From Streptosporangium album (GTDB taxonomy: Bacteria; Actinomycetota; Actinomycetes; Streptosporangiales; Streptosporangiaceae), in assembly GCF_014203795.1 (NCBI RefSeq), contig NZ_JACHJU010000001.1, forward strand, positions 2,356,001-2,420,000: a stretch of DNA of 64,000 nucleotides, given 5' to 3'. Position numbers and translations under genes: made by a program. The notes below the pieces were generated by a model. The model was given only the letters and a program-made list of their open reading frames with translations, did not search any database and was not told the origin of the DNA. Below are positions 9,441 to 17,165 of the stretch, in pieces; position 1 is the stretch's first letter; every line of letters starts with the position of its first letter.

Positions 9441-9500
9441 CCTGGAGCCCGCTCGCCTCGGGCTTCCTGTCCGGCAGGCGAACCGGTCGATCCCGCCGTC
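9434..9500 (+). pseudogene. Scrap of an aldo/keto reductase
   Basis: Just at the kinase stop, another frame reads LTWSPLASGFLSG, which matches the conserved 'WSPLA.GFL.GK' loop of aldo/keto reductases (compare 'IPWSPLAGGLLGG' in the intact gene at 45706). About 20 residues survive and no other part was found. Confidence 0.35.
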
Positions 9501-9537
9501 ACGTCCGCGCGCCGGTGGAGCCCCGCCGTAGGCGGTC

Positions 9538-10416
9538 TCAGCCCTCTTCCTTCAGGTGTTCCCGAAGGGCCTCCACCTGTTCGGGAGCGGCGCCGAGGCT
9601 CTCGGCCCGCGGTATCAGCGCTTCGATCTCGGACGCGCGCCCCTCCCCACGGAGCAGATCCGCATAGGAGAACACAGCGCTCAGCCAGCCCGCCGTGATG
9701 CTTGCCTTGAAATATTCCTCCGCGGCCTCGGCCTCTCCGTGCTCCTGATAGATGAGGGCGACATCCTCATAGGCGCCGTCCGATCCGGCGTCGATCGCCC
9801 GCAGATAATAGTTCATCGCCTCATCGACGCGGCCCTCCTCCGACAGGAAGACCGCGTAGTAGTACAGGGCCCCCTCGTCATCGTTCTCGATGGCCGCTCC
9901 GCCGAGATTGCTGAACGCCAGCGCATCCCCCTGCTCGGCGGCCTGGCGAAGCACGCGCTCCGCCTCTTCCAGGCGACTGTCGTCTTCCGAGAGAAATGAC
10001 CCGTAGTCGTTGACGGCGCCAGGTTCGCCGCGTTCGATCGCCTTCTTGTACCATTCCTCCGCCTTTTCGCGGTCCCCCACGGCGTCGGCCCAGATGGTCG
10101 CCGCCCGCAAAGCGGCCACCGGGACCCCTTGCGCGGCGGCCCACTCCATGAGGTGAGCAGCCTCGCCGGGACGCTGGTCGGCGACCAGCGTGTCGGAGAG
10201 CCAGCCGATGGCAGCCTTTTCCCCATCGGCCACGGCCGCGCGCAGAACCCTTTCCGCCGCCGGATAGTCGCCGGTGAGAAAGAGCATCTCGCCGTACTTC
10301 ACCGCGGCTCCGGGCAGGCGTGCCCGTACGGCCTGCTTGTACACCTCCCCGGCCTCCTCGTACATGTTCAGCGCGGCCAGCCGGTCGGCGCGGGCGAGCA
10401 TGTCATCGGCACTCAC
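9538..10416 (-). CDS. Sel1-like/TPR repeat protein
   Basis: The 292-residue acidic, all-helical protein contains about seven degenerate 34-36-residue repeats of the Sel1/tetratricopeptide kind, for example 'AEEWYKKAIERGEPGAVNDYG' split over two helices, 'AERVLRQAAEQGDALAFSNLG' and 'AMNYYLRAIDAGSDGAYED'. No signal peptide or catalytic motif was seen. These repeats scaffold protein-protein contacts; no partner is evident. A small basic reading frame lies just upstream on the same strand, in unusually AT-rich sequence. Confidence 0.8.
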   Translation of the reverse strand: MSADDMLARADRLAALNMYEEAGEVYKQAVRARLPGAAVKYGEMLFLTGDYPAAERVLRAAVADGEKAAIGWLSDTLVADQRPGEAAHLMEWAAAQGVPVAALRAATIWADAVGDREKAEEWYKKAIERGEPGAVNDYGSFLSEDDSRLEEAERVLRQAAEQGDALAFSNLGGAAIENDDEGALYYYAVFLSEEGRVDEAMNYYLRAIDAGSDGAYEDVALIYQEHGEAEAAEEYFKASITAGWLSAVFSYADLLRGEGRASEIEALIPRAESLGAAPEQVEALREHLKEEG

Positions 10417-10459
10417 CGATCCCCCTCTCCCTCAGAAACGCCCGCCGCCGAAGGCTGCG

Positions 10460-10720
10460 TTATTCATTGTTCTTCTTACGCTTGTTGGGATTGGGCGGAA
10501 CCTTCCGTCTTCCCCCATGGCTCGCAGCATTCTGGTGTTTATCTCTTGAGGACCTGCCTTGACCACCACTTTCATGCGGCTTCCTGTTGCTCTGATTGAG
10601 TTCCCCCTTACCTTCATCCTTGTCTTTTTTATTCCTATTGCGTCTCAGGATTCCGGGAATGCCGTCGGCACGGTCGCCGAGCAACTCTTCGCGGCGATCA
10701 GATAGTGGCCGCCGCCGCAC
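10460..10720 (-). CDS. Small basic protein, uncertain
   Basis: This frame gives up to 86 residues, very rich in Lys, Arg, Asn and Gly and ending PNKRKKNNE. The sequence is markedly more AT-rich than its neighbours and codon use is atypical. The only upstream start in frame is a GTG at 10720, which lies inside a hairpin that looks like the MerR gene's terminator. If real, the gene may begin further in, for example at a TTG about 12 codons later. I do not recognise it. It may be a recently acquired gene or non-coding. Confidence 0.3.
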   Translation of the reverse strand: MRRRPLSDRREELLGDRADGIPGILRRNRNKKDKDEGKGELNQSNRKPHESGGQGRSSRDKHQNAASHGGRRKVPPNPNKRKKNNE

Positions 10721-10752
10721 CCGCGCTGCTCCGGAAACAGCGCGGGTGCGGC
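10714..10752 (-). terminator. Hairpin terminator downstream of the MerR gene
   Basis: A perfect 15-bp stem (10714-10728 with 10738-10752) with a 9-nt loop lies 78 bp beyond the MerR stop at 10830. Confidence 0.75.
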
Positions 10753-10829
10753 CACCCTCCTGTCCTCGCCCGGCAGAAAGTCACCTCCTTCCATGAGAGG
10801 ACCCCGTCTGGTGAACGGGTATGGAGCTC

Positions 10830-11672
10830 TCATTTCTGAATGACCAGGGCGACCTCCATCCCCACGCTCTCCCCCTGCTCCAGTAGCCCGATCTGGCGCA
10901 GGCGGGACAGCTCCACGTCCAGTCCGCGGTCCTCAGCCGCCACGAGCAGCGCGAGCACCGCCGGGTGCGCGGCGCCGTCGACCATCGTCATCGGGTCATC
11001 GAACCGCCAGCGCACCGCCAGTTCGAGCGCGGCCTCGACCGTGCCGGTCTCGACTGTCCATCCCGGCACCGCCCATCCGTCGGGCGGCGGATGGGCGACC
11101 GGCCAACAGCAGATCACCTCGACCTCGGTGTCACTGCCGGGTACGGCCCGCAACGTCGACCAGAACGGCCCGACGGGCGCGTTGCCGGACTCCGCCAGCA
11201 CCCCCCACAGCGCGGCGAACCCCTCGTTGACCTCCTCGTTCGCGCATTCCACGTCGTCTTCCGTGAGATCGTCACCGCCCGGCACCCGTAGCGCGACGCC
11301 CGCCCAGTGCTGCCGCTCAGCCCGTCGTTCCACCACCTGCCAGTCGTTGCGCCCCTCGCCGTTCAGCAGCCGGTCGAGGGTGTCGAGCGCGGCGTCCTGG
11401 CGCTGCCGCTCCGCGGCCAGCCGGGCGCGGTGCTCGGCGAGCGTCACGCCAGCCGTACGGGGGTCGTCCAGGAACGGCGGGGCCTCGGCCAGTGGGACGC
11501 CGGCCGCGCGCAGCGCCTTCAGCCGTGTCGCCGACTCGAACTGGGACGCGCTGTAGCGCCGGTGCCGCGACCACGGGTCGACCGAGACCGGCTTGAGCAG
11601 GCCCTGCTCGTCGTAGAGGCGCAGGGCCTTCAGGCTCAGTCCGGTCAACTCCGCGAATTCGCCGATGCTCAT
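10830..11672 (-). CDS. MerR-family transcriptional activator with effector-binding C-terminal domain
   Basis: The protein begins MSIGEFAELTGLSLKALRLY, a classical MerR winged helix-turn-helix, followed by a coiled coil (about 75-115, 'EHRARLAAERQRQDAALDTL') and a roughly 150-residue C-terminal domain that may bind a ligand in the manner of GyrI/BmrR domains. An adjacent ATG at 11675 is an equal start choice. A TATGAT -10-like box overlaps the start region, so the transcript may be nearly leaderless. A MerR-type palindrome lies just upstream. No drug-efflux or other partner gene is adjacent. Confidence 0.88.
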   Translation of the reverse strand: MSIGEFAELTGLSLKALRLYDEQGLLKPVSVDPWSRHRRYSASQFESATRLKALRAAGVPLAEAPPFLDDPRTAGVTLAEHRARLAAERQRQDAALDTLDRLLNGEGRNDWQVVERRAERQHWAGVALRVPGGDDLTEDDVECANEEVNEGFAALWGVLAESGNAPVGPFWSTLRAVPGSDTEVEVICCWPVAHPPPDGWAVPGWTVETGTVEAALELAVRWRFDDPMTMVDGAAHPAVLALLVAAEDRGLDVELSRLRQIGLLEQGESVGMEVALVIQK

Positions 11673-11686
11673 CATAGGACCAGTGT

Positions 11687-11711
11687 GGAACCTCCCCCAG
11701 GGGCAGGTTCC
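11687..11711. promoter_or_regulatory. MerR-type operator, probably autoregulatory
   Basis: GGAACCT (11687-11693) and AGGTTCC (11705-11711) are perfect inverted arms around an 11-nt C/G-rich spacer that is itself nearly symmetric (CCCCC-AG-GGGC). Position and symmetry fit a MerR operator over the gene's own promoter. Confidence 0.7.
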
Positions 11712-12225
11712 ACCGTCTTGAGCGGCTGCTGTCTCCGCGATCCGACCGGTGAACGACCGGCCCCGCGGGCTGCGCCCGGCCACCTCAGCACCATCATCAC
11801 GGACGCCCTCTCCCGGGAGAGCCGCACCGCTGGAGCCTGTGTGTTCTTTCGGTCATCTGTCGTGATACGTAGCATCCCCATATTGGAGGATGATCGCTCT
11901 TTGCTTCATTCCGAAACGCTACGCTCATGTCCGCAGCAGGGGAGCACGGAAATCACAGCTTTCAACATGAAACTCCCATGCAGCACATGGCCCGATCTCA
12001 AAATGTGAGAACGCCGGAACCGTGCGAGCCCGCTCCCCTCATGGGGTAATTGCGTGTCCGAGGGGGGACCGCAACCAATTGCACATGTCCCCGATTACCC
12101 GGTCGGCGCTGCGTGCGTGGCTGAACTTGGTGGCCCACGTCCCCGGGAGAGTATCGAGGAGAAGGTCTGGCGCGATGTCCCCAGGACTTGGCGTCGGGCA
12201 CTGCTTGGATAAAAATGATTGTTCC
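11712..12225. other. Intergenic stretch without a recognisable gene
   Basis: About 510 bp upstream of the MerR operator. No reading frame has a plausible start, conserved motif or actinomycete codon bias. Parts are less GC-rich than the surroundings (near 11860-12010). It leads into the DUF2637-like remnant. Confidence 0.5.
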
Positions 12226-12432
12226 CAGCGCAGACACGCCTGACGTGGTGGGTGGATCGGTGTGGTCGCACGACGTGGATGGCGAGCTGTGCCTGCACGG
12301 CGCGGACGCGCGGCGGTTGCGGCCAGCGCGGCTGCTGCTGTTGTTTTCGGGGCTGGCCGCGCTGACGTTGAACGCCGCCGAGCCGGATCGGCAGGGTGCC
12401 CGAGGGTTACGGCTCCTCGCCGTGAGCGCGTC
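12226..12432 (+). pseudogene. Possible remnant of a DUF2637-like membrane protein
   Basis: The frame reads a polar stretch, then RRLRPARLLLLFSGLAAL and TLNAAEP. This resembles the first membrane helix of DUF2637 (SpdB-like) proteins, which are frequent on actinomycete plasmids and integrative elements. The frame then runs into the 3' end of the opposite-strand gene at 12407 and loses the pattern. The match is from memory of the family and the piece is short. Confidence 0.35.
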
Positions 12433-13042
12433 GGCGGCCTTCGTCGAAGAATTCGTAGATGGCTTCGGTGTGCGGCAGTTGGGTGAGTGGGCGGGCGGCG
12501 CCGAAGGAGATGTTCCAGAACTGGCCGGTTCGTGGTTGCCCGGGGCCGACGTAGGCGTACGGCTCGGGTATGTGCCTGTCACCCGGCGAGACGCCGTAGT
12601 TGACCTCGTCCAGGGTGACGCCGATGTCGAAATGCTCCGGCCAGAGCACCGGCGTCATGCCGGGAGCAAGCCTGCGCAGGGCCGCATCACCGTCGCCGAG
12701 GGCGCGGGCGATCACCATTGCCGCCTGCGGATCGACATGTACGCGGTCGTCGGCCGTGACCCCGGAGCCCTCGGAGTACAGGCCCTCGGGGGCGCCGGCT
12801 ACGATCCCGGCGGCAGCCGCGAGTTCGGCGTAGGTCACCCCGGTCAGCTTCCCGAGCGGTCGGCCGCTGGTGAGCAGCAGGTCTCCGTTGACGGCCACGT
12901 CGGGGTGCTTGGTGGTGGCGAAGCCGCCGGGGACGGCCCGGAGCCTGATGGTGCCGCTTTGGCGGTACTGCGGCCCGGCCAGTACGAGTTCGGCCACTCC
13001 ATGCAGGCTCTGCCTGGTCAGGACCAGTGTCGTCATGTCCAC
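12407..13042 (-). CDS. Conserved hypothetical protein with WPEHFD motif
   Basis: The 211-residue soluble protein begins with a GTG preceded by GGAGGAG; an ATG two codons on is an alternative. It starts with a beta-rich half ('SGTIRLRAVPGGFATT', 'VNGDLLLTSGRPL') and has the motif 'PVLWPEHFDIGVTLDEVNYG' near residue 135, then 'GQFWNISFGA'. I know similar actinomycete proteins but no assigned function. There is no signal peptide. It is the last gene of the minus-strand run that begins with the blue-copper lipoprotein, 78 bp after the DUF6529-type gene. Confidence 0.75.
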   Translation of the reverse strand: MDMTTLVLTRQSLHGVAELVLAGPQYRQSGTIRLRAVPGGFATTKHPDVAVNGDLLLTSGRPLGKLTGVTYAELAAAAGIVAGAPEGLYSEGSGVTADDRVHVDPQAAMVIARALGDGDAALRRLAPGMTPVLWPEHFDIGVTLDEVNYGVSPGDRHIPEPYAYVGPGQPRTGQFWNISFGAARPLTQLPHTEAIYEFFDEGRRRAHGEEP

Positions 13043-13120
13043 CGGCGTCTCCTCCCACGTCGTGTAACCCCGAAAACCCTGCCATGTACGGTCGAGTACC
13101 TCGCGCTCTGTGGGGGACTG

Positions 13121-13660
13121 CTAGGGCTGGATCAGCTGCCAGAGGGCCGCTGAGGACCACAGGATTGCGATGAGGGTGACCAGGGTGCCACCGGCGAGTG
13201 GCAACGCCCAGGCGGGTAGGCGCCGGCTGCGGACGAGGAGTACCTTCGCGGCGAATGCGCCGTAGAAGAAGCAGCCCGCGAGGGAGTGCAGGGCGACCCG
13301 GGTGCTGTGCGTCTCTACTCCGTAAGCGGTGATGCAGTGGTAGGCGACGGGTAGGGAAAGCGCGAACAGCACGGCTCCGCCGATGCGGTGGGCGAGGGGT
13401 ACCGGGCGGGGGGCTGCGCCGGCCCCGGGTAGCCGCCGGTACATCCACAGCGCCAGTATGAGCTGGTAGAGGGCCAGGCCCAGCAGGGCGGTGCCGAGTT
13501 GCGCCTTCAGCAGGTTCGCGTCGTTGCCACGGCGTCCGAACAGGCTGCCGGCGTAGTCCGGAGTGTGTATCCGGCCGAACGCGTACAAGGCCGCCGCCAC
13601 GGCCAGGGCGAGCCCGGCGGCCACCGCCGGCCGCAGCCAGACCGGGCGGGGTGGTGACAT
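13121..13660 (-). CDS. DUF6529-type integral membrane protein, possible heme-b protein
   Basis: The 179-residue protein has four or five membrane helices. I chose the ATG at 13660 with a GGAG site; the frame is open further up only from a TTG. Conserved-looking histidines sit at the helix ends: His91 (AHRIGG), His108 (AYHCITAYG), His118 and His125 (ALHSLAG). Helix-embedded histidines and the general layout recall cytochrome b561/ferric-reductase-like membrane proteins, so an electron-transfer role is plausible beside a blue-copper protein, but heme binding is an inference. One copy of the 170-bp repeat lies 76 bp upstream and may hold its promoter. Confidence 0.75.
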   Translation of the reverse strand: MSPPRPVWLRPAVAAGLALAVAAALYAFGRIHTPDYAGSLFGRRGNDANLLKAQLGTALLGLALYQLILALWMYRRLPGAGAAPRPVPLAHRIGGAVLFALSLPVAYHCITAYGVETHSTRVALHSLAGCFFYGAFAAKVLLVRSRRLPAWALPLAGGTLVTLIAILWSSAALWQLIQP

Positions 13661-13735
13661 CCTGTGGCTTGCTCCCACGTTCCTCCGATCCCTGCGTGTT
13701 CTCGGCTGTCGGCGCCGCCGCAACAGCCCGCTCAA

Positions 13736-13903
13736 CGTAGTTCAACTAGTTATGTCCCGCCTTCGCGGTGTCCCCGGCGTCAATCTCCCGAAAACCGGGG
13801 AATGCCAGGTTTTGCTGTGCTCTGAAATTCGCGGGATTATGTTACTGAGAAATACTTGGGGTTATCGCCCCGCTGGGTTTCGTCGCCCGTCAATTCATGC
13901 GTA
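13736..13903. repeat. 170-bp direct repeat, copy A
   Basis: This 168-bp sequence recurs at 16075-16249 in the same orientation at about 90 percent identity. Both copies begin CGTAGTT and end TTCATGCGTA. A 31-bp core around CTGTGCTCTGAAATTCGCGG is identical. Copy B has a few small insertions. Copy A lies immediately upstream of the DUF6529-type gene. Confidence 0.9.
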
Positions 13904-14059
13904 GGCGCCGACGGTGCGATCCAGCCAGCCGCAGGTGGCCTCTATTCGGTACCAGAAACTCGCGCGGGATACCAGTTCACCCGCCCTTGACATCCGGTGG
14001 CAAGATCGACAGCGGCACGCGCCACGCGTATCGACATGCGGCGTGACCGGTATGGATGA

Positions 14060-14323
14060 TTATTCGGCACCCGTGAGGCCCTCCGCCGGCTTGCGCATGG
14101 CCGGCTGCCAGGCCGCGAGCAGCAGCAGCGCGGCCACTTCGACGATCACGCTGATCGCAGCCTGCGGGGAGGGGGTGAATCCGTGCTCGGTGAACCCGAA
14201 AATCCCGATGATGTGGATGTGCCGGTAGCCGCCGTTGAGGTAGAGGTCGGCGTGGATGTAGCCGCTGACGGCGATGGCGGCGGCCGTGCTCAGGCGGGCG
14301 GCGAGGGCCGCGGACGCCTTCAT
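14060..14323 (-). CDS. Small membrane protein
   Basis: The 87-residue protein has two hydrophobic segments (about 5-25 and 55-75) linked by 'HADLYLNGGYRHIHIIG', rich in His, Tyr and Asp. Its ATG overlaps the phosphoesterase stop (ATGA), so it is translated with that gene. The histidine-rich loop could bind metal. It is not assigned to a family; longer relatives with a similar 'H.DLY..GGYR' start exist among actinomycete membrane proteins, so this one may be shortened. Confidence 0.7.
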   Translation of the reverse strand: MKASAALAARLSTAAAIAVSGYIHADLYLNGGYRHIHIIGIFGFTEHGFTPSPQAAISVIVEVAALLLLAAWQPAMRKPAEGLTGAE

Positions 14324-15288
14324 GCCAGCTTGTGGTCGGTGACGGCCAGGCCGCCTGCGCCCTTACGGTAGGTGACAGTGCGGATGCCCAGTGCGTCCTT
14401 GAGGCGGCCGGCTGGTACCACCTGCGGGAGGGGTCCCGGCCCGATGCCCGGTTTGGGCAGCGGGTAGGCGGTGGTGGTGGCGCTGTGAAAGGTGACGTTG
14501 CCTTCGGTCTTGGTGAACAGCTGGTGCACGTGGCCGTTCAGGCAGGTCACAGAGGAGAAGCGGCGTAGCAGGCCTAGGACCTTGATGGCGTCATCGGTGC
14601 CCCAGCCCCAGGCCGGGTACATGGCGAACAGCGGGATATGGCTGAACACCACGATGGGAGTGTCAGCCGACAGACCGGTGACGTCTTTGCGGACGAAGTC
14701 GATCTGGTCGGCGCCAAGGTGCCCGAGTTGCTCCATGTGCAGGGTGTTGACCAGAGCGATGAAGTGGACGCCATGGGTGTCGAAGCTGTACCAGCCCTCG
14801 CCGAGGGTGTTTGCGCCGAATCGCTGCCGGTAGGCATGTCCGCCGTCGCCGATCGAGTCGTGTTCCCCGGGCACCGTGAAGACGCGACCGGTACGCAGGC
14901 CGGTCAACATCTGCTTGACCTGGTCGAACTGGCCCGGGGTGGACAGGTGGGTGAGGTCGCCGCTGTGCATGACGAAGTCGGGCCGGAAGCCCAGGCTGTT
15001 GACCTGATTGAGCGCTTCGATGAACGTTCGGTTCACGTCGGTGTTGGCGGCGCCGGTGAAGCCGATGTGGCTGTCGGAAATCTGCACGAACCGCAGCGCG
15101 CCAGAGTTGGCGGCGGCCTGTGCGGCGGCGCTGTCCTGACTGCCTGCGATGCTGCTGATCACTTGGCCGTCGACCACCGCCAAGACCACGGCGGAGCCGA
15201 ACCAGCCGGCGTGGCGCAGCAGTTGGCGGCGAGACATCCCGTGTTCCGGCGTCGGCTCGGCTCCACGCGGATCGATAGGGCCGGTCAC
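14320..15288 (-). CDS. Tat-exported calcineurin-like metallophosphoesterase
   Basis: The 322-residue enzyme starts at a GTG overlapping the cupredoxin stop; an ATG 17 codons later (MSRRQLLRHAG) is an alternative. Arg20-Arg21 of SRRQLL followed by a hydrophobic stretch is a twin-arginine signal, so it is exported folded. Metal-site motifs are Asp72-x-His74 (ISDSHIG), Gly-Asp111 (HSGDLTH), a GEHD motif at 141-144 where the family usually has GNH[DE], 'FSHIPL' and GHVHQ. The Asn-to-Glu change is at a metal ligand. It is encoded with a blue-copper lipoprotein. The phosphoester substrate is unknown. Confidence 0.88.
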   Translation of the reverse strand: MTGPIDPRGAEPTPEHGMSRRQLLRHAGWFGSAVVLAVVDGQVISSIAGSQDSAAAQAAANSGALRFVQISDSHIGFTGAANTDVNRTFIEALNQVNSLGFRPDFVMHSGDLTHLSTPGQFDQVKQMLTGLRTGRVFTVPGEHDSIGDGGHAYRQRFGANTLGEGWYSFDTHGVHFIALVNTLHMEQLGHLGADQIDFVRKDVTGLSADTPIVVFSHIPLFAMYPAWGWGTDDAIKVLGLLRRFSSVTCLNGHVHQLFTKTEGNVTFHSATTTAYPLPKPGIGPGPLPQVVPAGRLKDALGIRTVTYRKGAGGLAVTDHKLA

Positions 15289-15800
15289 TGGGTCACCGTC
15301 ACAGTGGCGTGCATGAACGGGTGGATGCTGCACAGGTACTTGTAGGTGCCCGGCTTGGTGAACTTGTAGGGGTAGCGGGCACCGGACGCCAGCGCGGCGG
15401 AGCGGAGCGGACCCTGGCCTTGGCTCGTCACGGTGTGCGGTTCAGGGTCCTGGTTGATCCAGGTCACCGTAGTGCCTGCCTTGACGGTCAGCGCAGCGGG
15501 ATGGAAGGCGAGATTCTTGATCGTCACGGAGTTCGGGCCCACCGGCGTGGCCGGCGCGCTGCCTGTGGGTGCGGCTGTGGCCGTGTTGGGCATCTCCGGG
15601 ATGACAGATGCCGGGCCGGTGCTGCCGGGCCTGCCGGGCAGGCTCTGGCCGGCGCCCGGGGTGATCCCGGCGGACGCCGGGCCGCGGTGCGGCGGGTCGC
15701 CGCAAGCGGTGACCAGACCAAGTGCGCCGATCAGAGCAAGTGCGCCGATCAGGGCCGGTAGGCGCGGTATGCGGGGATGAATACCGTGACTCATACTCAT
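15285..15800 (-). CDS. Blue-copper (cupredoxin) lipoprotein
   Basis: From the ATG at 15800 the protein is 171 residues: a signal ending in lipobox VTAC (Cys33), a Pro/Ala/Gly-rich linker to about residue 88, then a plastocyanin-like domain. The type 1 copper ligands are visible as His122 (PHTV), Cys157, His160 and Met163 in 'YKYLCSIHPFM'. It is therefore a membrane-tethered one-electron carrier outside the cell membrane. It overlaps the phosphoesterase gene by GTGA. Position suggests it is the first gene of the cluster, with the DUF6529 membrane protein as a candidate electron partner. Confidence 0.9.
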   Translation of the reverse strand: MSMSHGIHPRIPRLPALIGALALIGALGLVTACGDPPHRGPASAGITPGAGQSLPGRPGSTGPASVIPEMPNTATAAPTGSAPATPVGPNSVTIKNLAFHPAALTVKAGTTVTWINQDPEPHTVTSQGQGPLRSAALASGARYPYKFTKPGTYKYLCSIHPFMHATVTVTQ

Positions 15801-16074
15801 GTCCCTCTCGATGGCTGGAGTGCCGATCCATTCAGCGCGAATCGGCATCGACACTGTGAGATAGCACGCCGGGTTACCCACGGAACTGGTGGCCGGTATG
15901 GAGCGGGCGCCTGGGCACCGGCCTGGATGCCCGCCTGTTCAGCGGGGCCGGCTGGGACTCGACTGCGCCGACGTGCTGAAACCCGATCCAGAGCATTTTT
16001 ACCCTGAACTGACCGAAGCAACGTGAAACCACTGGATGTGCGACGTTGCCACTCAATATCGCCGGAGATATATG
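15801..16074. other. Leader region of the copper-protein cluster with a possible gene scrap
   Basis: No intact gene. At 15952-16026 on the + strand a frame reads LGLDCADVLKPDPEHFY and ends ELTEAT-stop, which looks like a protein C-terminus, but I do not recognise it and it has no start. The promoter of the copper-protein cluster should be in this interval or in the repeat copy beyond it. Confidence 0.35.
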
Positions 16075-16249
16075 CGTAGTTAAACTATTTCCTCAGTTAT
16101 GTCCCACCTTCGTGGTATCCCCGGCGTCAATCTCCCGAAGCCGCGGAATGCCAGGTTTTGCTGTGCTCTGAAATTCGCGGGGATATTTTACTGAGAAATA
16201 CCTGGGGTTATCGCCCCGCTGGGTTTCCTCGCCCGTCAATTCATGCGTA
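16075..16249. repeat. 170-bp direct repeat, copy B
   Basis: Matches copy A at 13736-13903 with about 90 percent identity; the 175-bp length is due mainly to a short insertion near its start. It lies 275 bp upstream of the cupredoxin start and about 200 bp before the transposase fragment. The stretch 16250-16450 after it holds no gene that I can support. Confidence 0.9.
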
Positions 16250-16450
16250 TCGAAACGGCTCGCTTCCGTAGGTGCTGACCGAGAACACGCTTGTGCCGAC
16301 CGCCGCGTCTTCCTCGCGCCGTCGACGGTTACGTCCGGCACGGCCCCGGCGTTCTCGGATGGTGAGACACCAGGTGCGGCGGTGCAGATCACGAGTCGAT
16401 CGCTGAGAGCGTGTCAGCAGGGCAAAACAGCACGAGGCCCCGCTGAACAG

Positions 16451-16801
16451 GTGATTCTCTACGTCATCTGTCCCTGCGGAGCCTCGTTGTCCGTCAATCC
16501 TGCCATGCCTGTCGCCGATCTTTCCCCCCTCATCTGGGGAGGGGCCGGAGGCGGCAGTCCGGCTGATCTCGCCAATCCGGTCCTTGACCTCGATGACTGC
16601 CGTGACCTGCTGGAACACCTGTCGGAAATCACCGACCCGCGCGGACTCCGCGGGGTACGGCATGCGTTCGTCTCCATCCTGGCGATCGCGGTGGCAGCGG
16701 TGCTCGGCGGCGCACGCTCCTTCACCGCGATCGGCCAGTGGGCCGATGAGGCACCCGGGCAGGTGCTGACCGCCCTGGGAGTACGCTCTCGCCGCAACGG
16801 A
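16451..16801 (+). mobile_element. N-terminal fragment of an ISAs1-family transposase
   Basis: From a GTG at 16451 the frame reads to 'LLEHLSEITDPRGLRGVRH', then 'SILAIAVAAVLGGARSFTAI' and 'GQWADEAPGQVLTALGVR'. This is the DDE_Tnp_1-associated N-terminal domain of ISAs1/H-repeat transposases. After about 117 codons the sequence switches to something unrelated, so the catalytic DDE domain is absent. No terminal inverted repeats or target duplication could be identified. The element is dead. Confidence 0.75.
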
Positions 16802-17112
16802 CAAAAGGAAGACCTGCCGTGGGTGCAGGCGGTCATCGACCCCTTGGCCGGCCAACAGGTGCCGATCGATGAGAGCAACGTAATTGACCTCTGGAACGAG
16901 CACGGACTTACGGAGACGCTTCAACGACAGGCGACGCGTTTCATCGAGGGCGAGAAGGTGAGGACCGGTCCGCGATATCCCGACCGCTATCCGATCCTCA
17001 TCGAACTGAGCGTGATGCGGCGCCGCAAGGACGGACGCATCGACCTTCCTGATGTTTATCGGATCGCTTTCTCCATCGGTCGGAGGGGGGCGTGCCGAAA
17101 GTCAAGGCATGA
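16802..17112 (+). pseudogene. C-terminal fragment of an unidentified conserved protein
   Basis: Fused in frame to the transposase piece, this reads 'LPWVQAVIDPLAGQQVPID' and later 'RYPILIELSVMRRRKDGRI' and 'DLPDVYRIAFSIGRRG'. A run of six G at 17085-17090 then throws the frame; one extra G would give a natural ending GGVPKVKA-stop at 17112. Charged, regular sequence of this kind looks like a real protein end. I cannot name the family; it may come from a mobile-element accessory gene. Confidence 0.45.
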
Positions 17113-17165
17113 CTCGTCGGTTCAGGTCCCATCCCAGGCAGGGCTTATCTCTGCCAGTCACCCAC

